Notes: a model not told the origin generated them from the letters alone. A stretch of DNA of 64,000 nt from Nocardioides sp. (GCF_004803405.1 NZ_SSXI01000089.1:1-64000); one strand, 5' to 3'. Positions 16,740 to 25,720 are shown, counted from the first letter of the stretch. Numbers and translations are program-made.

Positions 16740-18245
16740 TCAGTCGGGCTCCATCTGCGAGAGGCGGCGTGGGCGGGCGTGCGGCGGGGCGTGGGGCCGG
16801 ATGCGCGAGCAGGCCACCTCGAGACACTCTGCGCGGCTGCCGCCAGTGTCGATCGCGTGGCTCGTCGGCCAGGGATCGGCGGCTTCGCGAAGGGCCGCTG
16901 CGATGATCTCGTCGGCATCGGAGACATCCGTACGGCGGCGGATCCTGTCGTCCGCCGTTCTCGCATCGACCTCGCATCGGAGCGCGACGAGGTCGGCGCT
17001 CACGCTGTCGGCCAGACGGGCCGCGGCGGCGCGCGCGGTCGCAGTCGTCCAAGAGGCGTCTAGGACGACCGACTCGCCCCGTCGAAGCAGCACCTCGGCT
17101 CGATCCTGGAGTGCTGCGTAGGTCATCTCGGTGTGCACGGCGTCGTAGATCCCGCCGCCGACCGGCGCGGCCGCTGCACGACAAGGGTCGATGCCGATCA
17201 GCTCCTTGCGTACGCGGTCACTGCTGAGGACGACCATGCCCAAGCGGTCGGCGACATCGCCGGCGAGCGTGGTCTTGCCGGACCCGGGCGGGCCGCCGAC
17301 CAGGACCAGCGTGACGGCGCCTGCCCGGAGGTGGGCCAGGGCGGCGTCGGCGTAGACGCGTGGGCTCGCTGCCGGCCACCCATGTGCCGCCCCGGGGAGG
17401 CAGCCGACTTTGGCTCGGACGAACGCCCGGTAGGCGATGAAGTGGTGCACCAGGGAGGCAGGCGCGGGATCGTCGAGGTGCTCGGCCCAGGTCTCGATCA
17501 GCGTCGCTGCCGCTTCGGGGGCGCCCAGCCGCTCGAGGCCCATTGCCAGGAATGCGATGTCGTCGAGTCGATCGACGTACCGGAGACGGTCGTCGAAATC
17601 GAGACAGTCGAGCAGGCGCGGGCCATTGGGGAGGCAGAAGACATCGTCTGCGGTCAGGTCACCGTGACCGTCGACGATTGCTCCTCGAAGGATGCGATCG
17701 TCGAAGAGGTCCTCTCGACCGTCGAGGAAGCGCGTCGCCAGCGCGGCGACCTCGTCAACGGTCTCTGCGTCGAGCAGGTCTCCGGCGTAACTGCGCGTTT
17801 CGTCGATGTTGGCGCGCCACCGCCGCCGCAGGGCGTCGCGCGTGCCTTCTGCGACCACCTCGGGGCCGCTCCGCGCCCGGGCGTGGAAGGTCGCGATCTG
17901 TCGAGCGACCCGCTGAACCTCCACGGTGACGTCCGCGTGGTCGCGCACCATCCGCGAGAGCTGGAGACGGCCTGGCATCCGACGCATCACCACGACCGGC
18001 TCCGCGGACCCGGACGGATCCCGCAGCTCGCCGACACCGAGGTAGACGTCTGGCGATAGTCGCCTGTTGAGGCTGACCTCGCGCTCGCAGGCCTGCAGGC
18101 GCGCCTGCGGGTCGCGGAAGTCCAAGAAGGCCAGGTCGACCGGCTTTTTAAACTTGTAGACACGGTCCCCGAGCATCACGACCGCTCCCGAGTGGGTCTC
18201 CTCGAGCCAACACCAGGGCATCCACACGGCGGATCGCTCGTTCAT
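16740..18245 (-). CDS. Two-domain kinase-like protein (Rv2004c type)
   Basis: The 501-residue protein joins an aminoglycoside-phosphotransferase-like domain (about 1-330) to a P-loop kinase domain (about 335-490). The first has GDRVYKFKKPVDLAFLDFRD and the catalytic-type loop VDGHGDLTADDVF with LLDCLDFDDRLRYVD. The second has VGGPPGSGKTTLAGDVADRL (Walker A) and VVLDASWT. The same fusion is encoded by Rv2004c of the Mycobacterium tuberculosis DosR regulon. Substrate is not known. A DosR-type box 58 bases upstream puts it under the same control here. Confidence 0.85.
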   Translation of the reverse strand: MNERSAVWMPWCWLEETHSGAVVMLGDRVYKFKKPVDLAFLDFRDPQARLQACEREVSLNRRLSPDVYLGVGELRDPSGSAEPVVVMRRMPGRLQLSRMVRDHADVTVEVQRVARQIATFHARARSGPEVVAEGTRDALRRRWRANIDETRSYAGDLLDAETVDEVAALATRFLDGREDLFDDRILRGAIVDGHGDLTADDVFCLPNGPRLLDCLDFDDRLRYVDRLDDIAFLAMGLERLGAPEAAATLIETWAEHLDDPAPASLVHHFIAYRAFVRAKVGCLPGAAHGWPAASPRVYADAALAHLRAGAVTLVLVGGPPGSGKTTLAGDVADRLGMVVLSSDRVRKELIGIDPCRAAAAPVGGGIYDAVHTEMTYAALQDRAEVLLRRGESVVLDASWTTATARAAAARLADSVSADLVALRCEVDARTADDRIRRRTDVSDADEIIAAALREAADPWPTSHAIDTGGSRAECLEVACSRIRPHAPPHARPRRLSQMEPD

Positions 18246-18303
18246 GCTTCCGAGCGTGGTTGCCCGTTGCAGATTCAGCCATGGGCGTAGTGCCCGGCGT
18301 CAT

Positions 18304-18318
18304 AGGACCAACGACCCT
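18304..18318. promoter_or_regulatory. DosR-type box for the Rv2004c-like gene
   Basis: AGGACCAACGACCCT, 58 bases from the start at 18245. A second, weaker GGGC...GCCC palindrome sits at 18283-18297, in the 35-base position. Confidence 0.6.
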
Positions 18319-18320
18319 CC

Positions 18321-18370
18321 ACCGAGATCACCCGTCGCAGAGACGACCGAGATCACTCGTCGCAGAGACG
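18321..18370. repeat. Two 25-base tandem direct repeats
   Basis: ACCGAGATCACCCGTCGCAG and its copy with one change (ACCCG to ACTCG) start at 18321 and 18346, each followed by AGACG. Function unknown; it lies just upstream of the DosR-type box at 18304. Confidence 0.75.
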
Positions 18371-18686
18371 CTGGTCTTGACCCAGAAGGACCGCAAGTGA
18401 CAACTTCGACAAGAAGGGCAGCCTCGCGCACGACGGCGGCGAAAGCGTCGAAGACGATCGTTCTGACGGTCGTCGTTCCTGCTGACTGGACAGCCAGACG
18501 GACTCCCGGCGGCGGTCTCGTCGTCGGCTTCAAAGAGCCCGGCCACGCGGAGGCCTCCTCGACGCAGCCTTCGAGCGCGCTTCGACGGCGTCGGCTGCTC
18601 GCCGCGCGCCACTGGCCGGCTCAGGGATGCCGCATCTCGCGGGCCTCTCTCCCTCGCGCTAACGCGCACGCGACGACGCTAGTCCT
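18371..18686. other. Stretch without a credible gene
   Basis: A GTG frame from 18398 (VTTSTRRAASRTTAAKASKT...) runs about 107 residues with an AAGGACC ahead, but its composition (Arg, Ala, Thr rich) and lack of structure make it doubtful. A poor DosR-like sequence (GACCCAGAAGGACC) is at 18379. Nothing else seen. Confidence 0.35.
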
Positions 18687-19394
18687 GTGGATAGTCGCGG
18701 TCGCTGTGCGGGGGCGCTGACCCAGCTTGCTCTCCCGCTGCTGGGTGTCGCCGCGCTGTTCGGGATGATCACGCCGGGCATCGGCGACCTACTCGAGCCG
18801 GAGCTCGCGCCGTCGGTGGTCGACCGGCTCGGTGGGGCCCTGGTCGCCGCGATCCTGTCCGTGATCGCCGTGGTCGTCGCCTACTCCGTCTCGACGGTGA
18901 TCAGGCACGCAGACGAGACGAGGACCAGGGGCGCACAGAGCTTTGCTGTCCACTGCCGTCGGCCCGTCACGCTGGGTTCGCGGTCACGGCGGGCCTCGCG
19001 TTCGTGGGAGCTGCCTAGTTGCTCGCTGTGGCCGGCACCGCGCCCTGGATCGGCTACAGTCCGGCCGGAGGCCCAGGGATCGGCAACCTCGCGCTCGCTG
19101 CACTGGCGCGGCGCCCGCTACGTGGGGCGTGAGCGCTGTTTGGGCCTTTGTCTCGCGATTCGCCGGTTCTGGCCTGTTGCCGCGTGGGCACGGTCAGCCC
19201 TCTTCCTGAGGCTGGCATTCGTCGGTGAGTTGCTCGAAATGCCCGGCTGGATCATCAGCCTCTCGCTGTATTCACACGTGCCGGCACTAGCTGGGGCCTC
19301 CTGGGCTTGGGGGCAGAACTCGGCCCGACCGCGGTGGCGTGGGTGCTGACGCTCGCAGCAGGATGGCGGTTCGAGCGTCGCGACCTCGGGTAGG
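18687..19394 (+). pseudogene. ABC-2-type permease remnant
   Basis: Pieces in changing frames show membrane segments: LALPLLGVAALFGMITPGIG and GGALVAAILSVIAVVVAYSV, later a stretch with a stop reading LAVAGTAPWIGYSPAGGPGI, then FVGELLEMPGWIISLSLYSH and a final LTLAAGWRFERRDLG stop. The ELL.(L/M)PGWI..LS.YSH and WRFERRD(L/I)G endings are typical of ABC-2-family multidrug permeases. At least two frameshifts and an internal TAG (19015) break it. Confidence 0.6.
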
Positions 19395-19449
19395 ACCAAA
19401 CCCCGGTGCTGGTTTCAGCACCTGACCGCCGCTCTCGCAACGCCGAGCG

Positions 19450-20082
19450 TCACGCCTCGTAGCCGAGGTCGTACCTCCTCCATGCGGCCTCCCAGGCCCG
19501 GCCGCGACTCCGTCCAAGTCCGCACCGCACGCCCAGGAGAGCGACCCACACCATGGTCATCGCGGCCAGCAGAACTGTTATGGCGGCGATGCCCGCCCTC
19601 GCCCCCGCCTGCGACGAAGTGAGTGGCGGATCGCTGAGATCGCCGTCGGTAGTGGTCCACACCGTGACGTCGCTACCGCGAAGCGCCGTCAGCGGGACGG
19701 GCACGGTGGCTCGCAACTCGCGGCTGTTCGAACCGACCCACACAACTTCCGCGGTGGTCGACGTCTTGCCCGGCATCGGTGTGGCGGGCACGGGGTCCCC
19801 GACCAGGGTCGCCGTGACGAGTTTGCGGTCGATTGCCTGCGAGCGCGCCTCAGCGAGCGAGCGGTCCCTCACCTCCGCCCCGACGACACCGGCGACCGGC
19901 AGCGCCGCCACGCACAGCAGCACCGCCGAAAGCAACACGGCAACCTCGACGCAATCGCTCCGTCGGCACAGCGGACTACGGCTGAGGACGAGCCGGATGA
20001 CCCGGAGCGACCAACAGCGCTGGAGCAGCGATAGATCTGGCCTGAGATGTGACCGGCGCTCCGGCCCGGTGCGCGTGTACAT
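19450..20082 (-). CDS. Rv1733c-family membrane protein
   Basis: The 210-residue protein starts MYTRTGPERRSHLRPD. It has an Arg-rich N-terminus, a first membrane helix (VAVLLSAVLLCVAALPVAGV), an extracytoplasmic domain (RELRATVPVPLTALRGSDVT; VTVWTTTDGDLSDPPL) and a second helix (GIAAITVLLAAMTMVWVALL) before a basic tail. This two-helix plan and the W(T/V)..G motifs match the Rv1733c family, a DosR-regulon antigen of unknown function. The Shine-Dalgarno signal is weak; a GTG nine bases upstream is possible. A DosR-type box lies 59 bases upstream. Confidence 0.75.
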   Translation of the reverse strand: MYTRTGPERRSHLRPDLSLLQRCWSLRVIRLVLSRSPLCRRSDCVEVAVLLSAVLLCVAALPVAGVVGAEVRDRSLAEARSQAIDRKLVTATLVGDPVPATPMPGKTSTTAEVVWVGSNSRELRATVPVPLTALRGSDVTVWTTTDGDLSDPPLTSSQAGARAGIAAITVLLAAMTMVWVALLGVRCGLGRSRGRAWEAAWRRYDLGYEA

Positions 20083-20141
20083 GTCCAGCACCGTGCCGCG
20101 TTTCCGGAGGCACGGGTACGGCCATGGGGCCTGGTCGCCAC

Positions 20142-20155
20142 AGGACTTCGGTCCC
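20142..20155. promoter_or_regulatory. DosR-type box for the Rv1733c-like gene
   Basis: AGGACTTCGGTCCC. This copy is the closest in the window to the mycobacterial GGGACTnnnGTCCC form. It is 59 bases from the start at 20082. Confidence 0.7.
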
Positions 20156-20362
20156 GAAGCGGCGGCCACGGCACGAGCAATAGGTACCCGCTGTCGCCTG
20201 ATTGCGAACGGGAGACCAAGCAGCGTGACACCGTCCGTGCGTTGACCGATGCCATCTTCATCACCTCGATCGAGGACGAGGCATGAGCGAGCACCACAAG
20301 CGGATGAGCGGCCGCCAGCGACAGGCGCGCGACCACAAGATCCCGGGAGGTACGTAGCCTGT

Positions 20363-22093
20363 TCATCCGCGGGGGATCGACCAGAAAAGCGCGGTGCCGG
20401 CACCCGGCGCGGACTCGATTGTCAGTGTTCCTCCGCGTTGCTCGGCGCGGGCACGGATGTTGGCCAAGCCGCTTTCGACCACGTCGGGGCCCATGCCCCG
20501 CCCGTCGTCGCGGACGCTGAGCGAGATCAGGTCCGCAGCGGCGAGCACCACCTCGACCGCTGTGGCCTCGGCGTGACGGCTCGCATTGGACAGCGCCTCA
20601 GCGAGCACAGCCAGCAGGTCTGGGGTGACATCGGAGCTGATGAGCGAACGGACCGGTCCCTCGAACCGCAAACTTGGGCGGAACTTCAGTGTCGAGGCCG
20701 CCCGCTCGACCAGCCGGGTGACCTCTCCCTGGATGTCGTTGGACTGCTCGGCCGAGCCCAGGCCGAAGATCGCGCGCCGGATGTCCTTGATCGTGGCATC
20801 CAGGTCGTCCACCGCCTGTTCGACGCGCGCGGCCACTTCCGGGCGATCGGTTAGTCGCGCGGCACCCTCCAGGCCGAGGCCTACCACGAAGAGACGCTGG
20901 ATGACCAGGTCGTGGAGGTCTCGGCCGATCCGATCGCGGTCCTCGAGGACTGCCAGACGGCGCTGGTCGTCCCGTGCCTCGCCCAGCTGGAGGGCGAGCG
21001 CGGCCTGCTCGGCGAAGCTGGCAGCGAGCTGCGTGTCCACCGTGTAGTACCGGTCCTCGTTGGACCGCCGCCACGCGAGGGTCAACGCGCCCTTGGCACG
21101 GGCGGACGGGTTCAGCGGGACGGCGAGCAGCGGGCCGACGTCTGGCAGCCCGGGCAGTTGCAGGACCTCGCCACCGCCGTCCAACTCGGCAACGTCCTCG
21201 ACCGACGCTGGCTCGCTCTTCTCGAGCACCAGCCGCGCCATCGGGTCAGCGACCGAAAGCGCAGTCAGGTCGGCGCCGCTGAGCTGTGCGCCAGAGATCG
21301 CAGTGACCTCGACGTGGTCCTCGTCATGGCCAGCGACGGTCCACACAACATCGGCACCGGCCACTTGGCACGCAAGGTCGGCGATGGTCTGCATCGAGTC
21401 GTTACCGCGCTTCGGGTTCGATAGGAGCGCGACCACACCCGCCGTCGCTGTCCCCCACTCCTCCCGGGTCCTCGCCTCCTCGTAGAGGCGGGCGTTCTCG
21501 ATGGCGACACCCGCCGCGGCCGCGAGTGCGACCACGACCTCCTCGTCCTCGGCAGTGAAGTCGCCCCCACCCACCTTCTCGGTGAGGTACAGGTTGCCGA
21601 ACACCCGGTCCCGGATCCGAACGGGCACCCCCAGGAAGGACCTCATCGGCGGATGCTCAGGAGGGAAGCCGTACGACGACGGGTGCTCTGCGATGTCGTG
21701 CAATCGCAGGGGCTCCGGGCGGTCGATGATCAGGCCGAGTAGTCCATGACCCGTGGGCAGGTCGCCGATCGTCGCAGCTACGTCGTCGGAGATCCCGTGG
21801 TGGACGAAGGTCCGCAGGCGGCGTTGGCGTCCTGCGCTGAGAACGCCCAGGGCGGCATAGCGGGCATCGGCCAGGCTGGTCGCGATGGCGACGATCCTCG
21901 ACAGCACACCGTCGAGGCTCAGATCTGCCGAGATCGCGACGACCGCATCGAGCAGCAGCTGCAATCGCGCCTGCTGGTCCAGCGCGCCGTGCATCCGGTC
22001 GAGCACCGCGCGGACCAGCTCCTCGAACTCGACCTCGTCGAGCCCTGGCACCTGGTGGGCTTCGTCCCTCTCGCCGGATCCCGTCGCGTCCAT
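20363..22093 (-). CDS. devS: DevS/DosT-like sensor histidine kinase
   Basis: The 576-residue kinase has GAF1 (about 45-190), GAF2 (about 215-370), a HisKA_3 dimerisation helix with DRDRIGRDLHDLVIQRLFVV (His about 392), and an HATPase domain (LAVLAEALSNASRHAEATAV; VRDDGRGMGPDVVESGLANI). GAF1 contains GFPPEHPPMRSFLGVPVRIR and FGNLYLTEK. His147 and Tyr169 lie 22 apart, as do the haem ligand His149 and Tyr171 of M. tuberculosis DevS, so haem-based O2/NO/CO or redox sensing is likely. It presumably phosphorylates the response regulator at 22641. No membrane helix. A DosR-type box 58 bases upstream implies autoregulation. Confidence 0.9.
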   Translation of the reverse strand: MDATGSGERDEAHQVPGLDEVEFEELVRAVLDRMHGALDQQARLQLLLDAVVAISADLSLDGVLSRIVAIATSLADARYAALGVLSAGRQRRLRTFVHHGISDDVAATIGDLPTGHGLLGLIIDRPEPLRLHDIAEHPSSYGFPPEHPPMRSFLGVPVRIRDRVFGNLYLTEKVGGGDFTAEDEEVVVALAAAAGVAIENARLYEEARTREEWGTATAGVVALLSNPKRGNDSMQTIADLACQVAGADVVWTVAGHDEDHVEVTAISGAQLSGADLTALSVADPMARLVLEKSEPASVEDVAELDGGGEVLQLPGLPDVGPLLAVPLNPSARAKGALTLAWRRSNEDRYYTVDTQLAASFAEQAALALQLGEARDDQRRLAVLEDRDRIGRDLHDLVIQRLFVVGLGLEGAARLTDRPEVAARVEQAVDDLDATIKDIRRAIFGLGSAEQSNDIQGEVTRLVERAASTLKFRPSLRFEGPVRSLISSDVTPDLLAVLAEALSNASRHAEATAVEVVLAAADLISLSVRDDGRGMGPDVVESGLANIRARAEQRGGTLTIESAPGAGTALFWSIPRG

Positions 22094-22151
22094 CCCCTAC
22101 TCCTGCCGCGTAGTCCCCGTCGCACCACGCTAACAGCGCACGTGGGGCGAT

Positions 22152-22166
22152 GGGTCGAAAGTCCCC
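22152..22166. promoter_or_regulatory. DosR-type box between devS and the PNPOx-like gene
   Basis: GGGTCGAAAGTCCCC, 58 bases from the kinase start (minus strand) and 70 from the oxidase-like start at 22237. A weaker copy (AGGACCCATGCACCT) follows at 22174. Confidence 0.75.
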
Positions 22167-22236
22167 CGCCTGCAGGACCCATGCACCTGTTCGTCCATGG
22201 CCTGCGAGAAGAGCATCGAGGTCAAGGAGGTGCGCG

Positions 22237-22635
22237 ATGGACGCGGCGGACGAGAAGCGGGGAAGGCTCGTTGAGCTGACCCAGGACGAGTGCTGGGAGC
22301 AGATCCGGTCCCGACCCGTTGGACGAGTTGCCTGGATCGGCACTGAGGGAGTCAGCGTGCTCCCCGTGAACTTCCTTGTCGACGGGCGGGAAGTCGTGAT
22401 GCGCACGACTCCCTACTCCGCGCTCGCCCGCGAATGTCCAGACCGGGAAGTGGTCTTCGAGGTCGATGACCTGGATGAGGAGCACCGTGCGGGGTGGAGC
22501 GTGCTCCTCCGGGGCCGGTGCCGACGGGAGGAGCGGACGAGCAGCGGAGTCACCCCATGGGCGAGCGGACGGCGGATACTCGGGCTGCGCATCGAGGTGC
22601 GCTCGGTGACCGGCCGACGTGTGCTTCCTACCTGA
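22237..22635 (+). CDS. PNPOx-like flavin/deazaflavin-binding protein
   Basis: A 132-residue split-barrel protein: VELTQDECWEQIRSRPVGRV, WIGTEGVSVLPVNFLVDGRE, VVMRTTPYSALARECPDREV, FEVDDLDEEHRAGWSVLLRG. This is the pyridoxamine-5'-phosphate-oxidase-like fold that binds FMN, F420 or haem. The start has AAGGAGG. Related small proteins occur in dormancy regulons; the cofactor here is unknown. A second family member is at 46519-46962, with the same opening (VELTYDECEELL). Confidence 0.8.
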   Translation: MDAADEKRGRLVELTQDECWEQIRSRPVGRVAWIGTEGVSVLPVNFLVDGREVVMRTTPYSALARECPDREVVFEVDDLDEEHRAGWSVLLRGRCRREERTSSGVTPWASGRRILGLRIEVRSVTGRRVLPT

Positions 22636-22640
22636 AGCGC

Positions 22641-23327
22641 TCAGTCGCCCTTCGGGTCGCCATGCTTGACCGCGAAGATCGCTGCCTGGGTCCGGCTCGA
22701 CATGCCGAGCTTGGCCAGAAGCGAGGAGACGTAGTTCTTCACGGTCTTCTCGGCCAGATGAGTCTCCCGGGCGATCTCGCGGTTGGTGAGACCTTTGCCG
22801 ATCAGTTCGAGGATGCGCTGCTCCTGGTCGGTGAGCGCCTCGAGCTCCTTGTTGACCGGCGGTCCGGTCCGGATCCGCTCGAGCACCTGCGCGGTCACCG
22901 AGGGATCGAGGGTCGACTGACCCGCGGCGACCCGGCGGACCATGTCGACGAGGGCGTGGCCGCGCACCTGCTTGAGCACGTACCCGGCCGCGCCGGCCAT
23001 GATGGCGGCGAAAAGGGCGTCGTCATCGTCGTATGAGGTGAGGATGAGGGCAGCGATGCTCGGATCCTGCGATCGCACGTCGCGGCACACGTCGATTCCG
23101 GAACCGTCAGGGAGGCGACCGTCCAGGATCGCGACGTGTGGGCGCAGCGCCGGTATGCGCCGGGCCGCCTCCGCTGCCGATCCTGACTCGCCGACGACCA
23201 CGATGTCGTCCTCAGCCTCCAAGAGACCGCGGATGCCCCGCCGTATCATCTCGTGGTCATCCAGGAGATAGACCCTGATCTCGTCACCGGTCTCGCGGAC
23301 CGGCGCCGTCTCTTCTGCCTCGGTCAC
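22641..23327 (-). CDS. devR: DevR/DosR-like response regulator
   Basis: The 228-residue NarL-family regulator has a receiver domain (VYLLDDHEMIRRGIRGLL; phospho-acceptor Asp69 in VAILDGRLPDGSGIDVCRD; Lys in GYVLKQV) and a LuxR-type HTH (LTDQEQRILELIGKGLTNRE, LAEKTVKNYVSSLLAKLGM). The recognition helix keeps the KTVKNYVS residues by which mycobacterial DosR contacts its box, agreeing with the near-identical palindromes throughout this island. It is convergent with the PNPOx-like gene. It is divergent from the nitroreductase gene across a box at 23385. It is the likely master regulator of 15-50 kb. Confidence 0.92.
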   Translation of the reverse strand: MTEAEETAPVRETGDEIRVYLLDDHEMIRRGIRGLLEAEDDIVVVGESGSAAEAARRIPALRPHVAILDGRLPDGSGIDVCRDVRSQDPSIAALILTSYDDDDALFAAIMAGAAGYVLKQVRGHALVDMVRRVAAGQSTLDPSVTAQVLERIRTGPPVNKELEALTDQEQRILELIGKGLTNREIARETHLAEKTVKNYVSSLLAKLGMSSRTQAAIFAVKHGDPKGD

Positions 23328-23384
23328 ACATCCACCGTAGCCCCCGACCGCCTACGCGTCAGGGCGGATCGACCCGCGAAGCAA

Positions 23385-23399
23385 GGGACCTTCGACTCT
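23385..23399. promoter_or_regulatory. DosR-type box between devR and nitroreductase
   Basis: GGGACCTTCGACTCT, 57 bases from devR (minus) and 54 from the nitroreductase start (plus), so one box may serve both directions. Confidence 0.75.
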
Positions 23400-23453
23400 G
23401 CCCCACCGCGGCTGGACAGCCGACTCTGGATCGGAAGGGACAGGTGTGACGAA

Positions 23454-24440
23454 ATGACGACCAAGAGGACCGCGAATCGCGACGAAGCCCCGACGACGGC
23501 AGTGGTGGAGCGGCTCGTCGAGCTGGCCCGCCACGCCCCCAGCGTGCACAACACCCAACCCTGGATCTGGCGCCGCAGCCCGACCGGAGTCGACCTCCAC
23601 GCTGACTTTGCCCGGCACCTGCCCGCGGAGGACCCCAGCGGGCGCAACCTGGCGATCAGCTGTGGCGCCGCGTTGCACCACCTGCAGTTCGCGGCACATG
23701 CCCTCGGCTGGGAGACGGCAGTTTCACGGCTTCCGCTGACAAACGACGAAAGTCTTCTGGCCCGGGTGGCCCTGGGCCGGAGTGCACATCCGATGGTTTC
23801 ACCTGAGGCTGTGGAAGTGCTACGTCAGCGGTGCACGGACCGCCGACGCTTCACTGCCTGGCCCATGCCGACCGAACGGCTGCAGGCCCTGTGCCGGATT
23901 ACTGAGGAGTGGCGGACACACGCCGTCGCGATCACCGACGCGGCAGCGAAGTTCCGCCTGGAAGTAGTCGTGAATCGCGCCGTCACCGAAGGAGAGCTCG
24001 ACGGGAGACGGCTGCGTGAACAGGATTCGTGGGTCGGCAGGCGAACCTCCGACGGGATCCCGCTCGCCGTCCTTCCGGCCGCTTCAGACCCGCTCCGGGC
24101 GCGCTCCCGATTCGGCCCCGGCCTGCTCGAGGACGCCCGCATGGCGATCGCCGGCGGAGACGGGCTGATCGTCCTGGGCAGCGACGCGGACGACGTCGGC
24201 AGCTGGTTGCGAACCGGCGAAGCACTCAGCGCGCTCTGGCTCGAAGCCACACGTGCCGGCCTGTCCGTGGTGCCGATGAGCCAGCCGATCGAAATCGACT
24301 CCACCCGCCGCGAGATCCGCGACGAGGTGCTCGACAACTCTTTCGTCCCTCATCTGCTGCTGCGGATCGGGTGGCAGGCGATGGGTCGCAGCGACCTGCC
24401 TCGCACGCCTCGGCGACCCGTTAGCGACATCCTGCGTTGA
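23454..24440 (+). CDS. Acg-type nitroreductase-family protein
   Basis: The 328-residue protein has the doubled nitroreductase fold of the Acg (Rv2032)/Rv3131 family. It opens with RLVELARHAPSVHNTQPWIW (flavin-site SVHNTQPW). Further motifs are NLAISCGAALHHLQFAAHAL, DRRRFTAWPM and a C-terminal GLSVVPMSQPIEI. The start at 23454 was chosen over an upstream extension that would run through the DosR-type box. These proteins bind FMN but often lack nitroreductase activity, and may sequester flavin during dormancy. Confidence 0.85.
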   Translation: MTTKRTANRDEAPTTAVVERLVELARHAPSVHNTQPWIWRRSPTGVDLHADFARHLPAEDPSGRNLAISCGAALHHLQFAAHALGWETAVSRLPLTNDESLLARVALGRSAHPMVSPEAVEVLRQRCTDRRRFTAWPMPTERLQALCRITEEWRTHAVAITDAAAKFRLEVVVNRAVTEGELDGRRLREQDSWVGRRTSDGIPLAVLPAASDPLRARSRFGPGLLEDARMAIAGGDGLIVLGSDADDVGSWLRTGEALSALWLEATRAGLSVVPMSQPIEIDSTRREIRDEVLDNSFVPHLLLRIGWQAMGRSDLPRTPRRPVSDILR

Positions 24441-24531
24441 TGTAGCGGCGCCGGACCGCGGTCCGCATGAACCGCGGTCGTGAGCTGGCGCCCTCGTCGA
24501 CCGCACAGTCGTCGTCAAGTATCCGGGGGCG

Positions 24532-24569
24532 GAGTCGAAGGTCCCGCTGGATGAGGGCCCTCCGACCGT
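24532..24569. promoter_or_regulatory. Paired DosR-type boxes before the first USP gene
   Basis: A strong box GAGTCGAAGGTCCCG (24532-24546, 58 bases from the start) and a weaker one GGGCCCTCCGACCGT (24555-24569, 35 bases). The weaker half CTCCGACCGTACTC recurs at the same place before the USP gene at 48514. Confidence 0.7.
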
Positions 24570-24604
24570 ACTCGCCCGCGACCCCTAGGGCGCACGCTGG
24601 AGCC

Positions 24605-25519
24605 ATGAGCGATCACATCAGTCCTTCCAGCATCATTGTCGGCGTGGACGGCTCCGACGACTCCGACCGCGCCCTCCAGTGGGCCGCGGAGCAGGCGCAC
24701 CTCGAGCGTCGACCTCTCGTTGTCGTCACCGCGGTCGCCGCCGGTGCGACGACTGCGGCCAACGTCCGGGGCATCACGCTGTCCGGCGTCGGGGCGGTGT
24801 ATGCCTACGCCGACGACGACCTCCTTGCCTTCGGGAAGGAGGTCGCGATGGACGCCGTCGACACGGCACGTCGGCTTCGGCCCGGTCTCGAGGTCGGAGC
24901 CCACGTCACGTTGGGGGATGCCCGCGAGGTCCTGGTGGACCTCTCCGCGCGCGTCTACCTCATCGTCCTCGGGTCCCGCGGCCGCGGCACGGTCCGGAGC
25001 AAGATCCTGGGCTCGGTCAGTGCGACCGTCAGCCGCCAGGCTGCCTGCCCAGTGGTCGTCTGCCGGCCGGATGGCCTGGGCACGCACGACGCCGGCGTGC
25101 TCGTAGGCGCCGACGGCACGGCGGAGTCGGGCCCGGTGGTCGAGTTCGCCTTTCGGCAGGCGTCGCTCCGCGGCGCCCCAGTGACTGTGCTCCACTGCAT
25201 GTGGGACTCAGTAGCGGCGGTGCACGGGCCCGCCTTGGCCCCTGCCACTGAGCCTGGGCTCGAGGAGCAGCGCATGCTGCTCTCCGAGACCATCGCCGGC
25301 CTCGCCGAGAAATTCCCGGAGGTCCGAGTCGAACTCCAGTTGGCCCACGGGTTCGCCGCCGAGTGCCTTTCCGCCGGCTCACCGCGGTGGGGACTGATCG
25401 TGGTGGGGCGCCACCCCGTCGACTCCATCCCCCGCCTCGTGGCCGGCTCGATCGCCACCTCGGTGATGGAGCAGGTCCGGACGACCGTGGCGGTAGTACC
25501 TGAGGCAAAACCCGCCTGA
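24605..25519 (+). CDS. Tandem universal stress protein (USP)
   Basis: Two UspA domains in 304 residues. Domain 1: SSIIVGVDGSDDSDRALQWA and the ATP-binding signature VLGSRGRGTVRSKILGSVSA. Domain 2 starts at GVLVGADGTAESGPVVEFAF and ends VVGRHPVDSIPRLVAGSIAT. The intact G-x2-G-x9-G(S) in domain 1 suggests ATP binding. Domain layout matches the double-USP proteins of the mycobacterial DosR regulon (for example Rv2005c). Start chosen at 24605, 58 bases after a DosR-type box. Followed by a paralogue. Confidence 0.9.
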   Translation: MSDHISPSSIIVGVDGSDDSDRALQWAAEQAHLERRPLVVVTAVAAGATTAANVRGITLSGVGAVYAYADDDLLAFGKEVAMDAVDTARRLRPGLEVGAHVTLGDAREVLVDLSARVYLIVLGSRGRGTVRSKILGSVSATVSRQAACPVVVCRPDGLGTHDAGVLVGADGTAESGPVVEFAFRQASLRGAPVTVLHCMWDSVAAVHGPALAPATEPGLEEQRMLLSETIAGLAEKFPEVRVELQLAHGFAAECLSAGSPRWGLIVVGRHPVDSIPRLVAGSIATSVMEQVRTTVAVVPEAKPA

Positions 25520-25683
25520 CACTTGGTACCTGCGAGTCGGCGGATCTCAGCCCCACACCCTGCGCACCGGAACCTCGGCCTAGCAGTCCCACCCCGTACC
25601 GATCCGGGCGGCCGGCGAGCTCGCACCAGCGCAGGCGGATCGTCGACCCCTTCGCCCCTCCGGCCCGGCAGGCACCGGTGACA

Positions 25684-25720
25684 GGGGCCGAAGGTCCCTC
25701 CAAGTCGGGATCTCAGCCCG
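25684..25720. promoter_or_regulatory. Paired DosR-type boxes before the second USP gene
   Basis: GGGGCCGAAGGTCCC (25684-25698), 57 bases from the start, and a weaker GGGATCTCAGCCCG (25707-25720), 35 bases from it. Confidence 0.75.

Noticed and set aside
18398-18720. 107-codon GTG frame with AAGGACC ahead
   Set aside because: Random-like Arg/Ala/Thr composition and overlap with a permease remnant; kept only as a remark.
23253-23453. Upstream extension of the nitroreductase gene
   Set aside because: It would run through the divergent devR promoter and the DosR-type box; homologous sequence starts after 23454.
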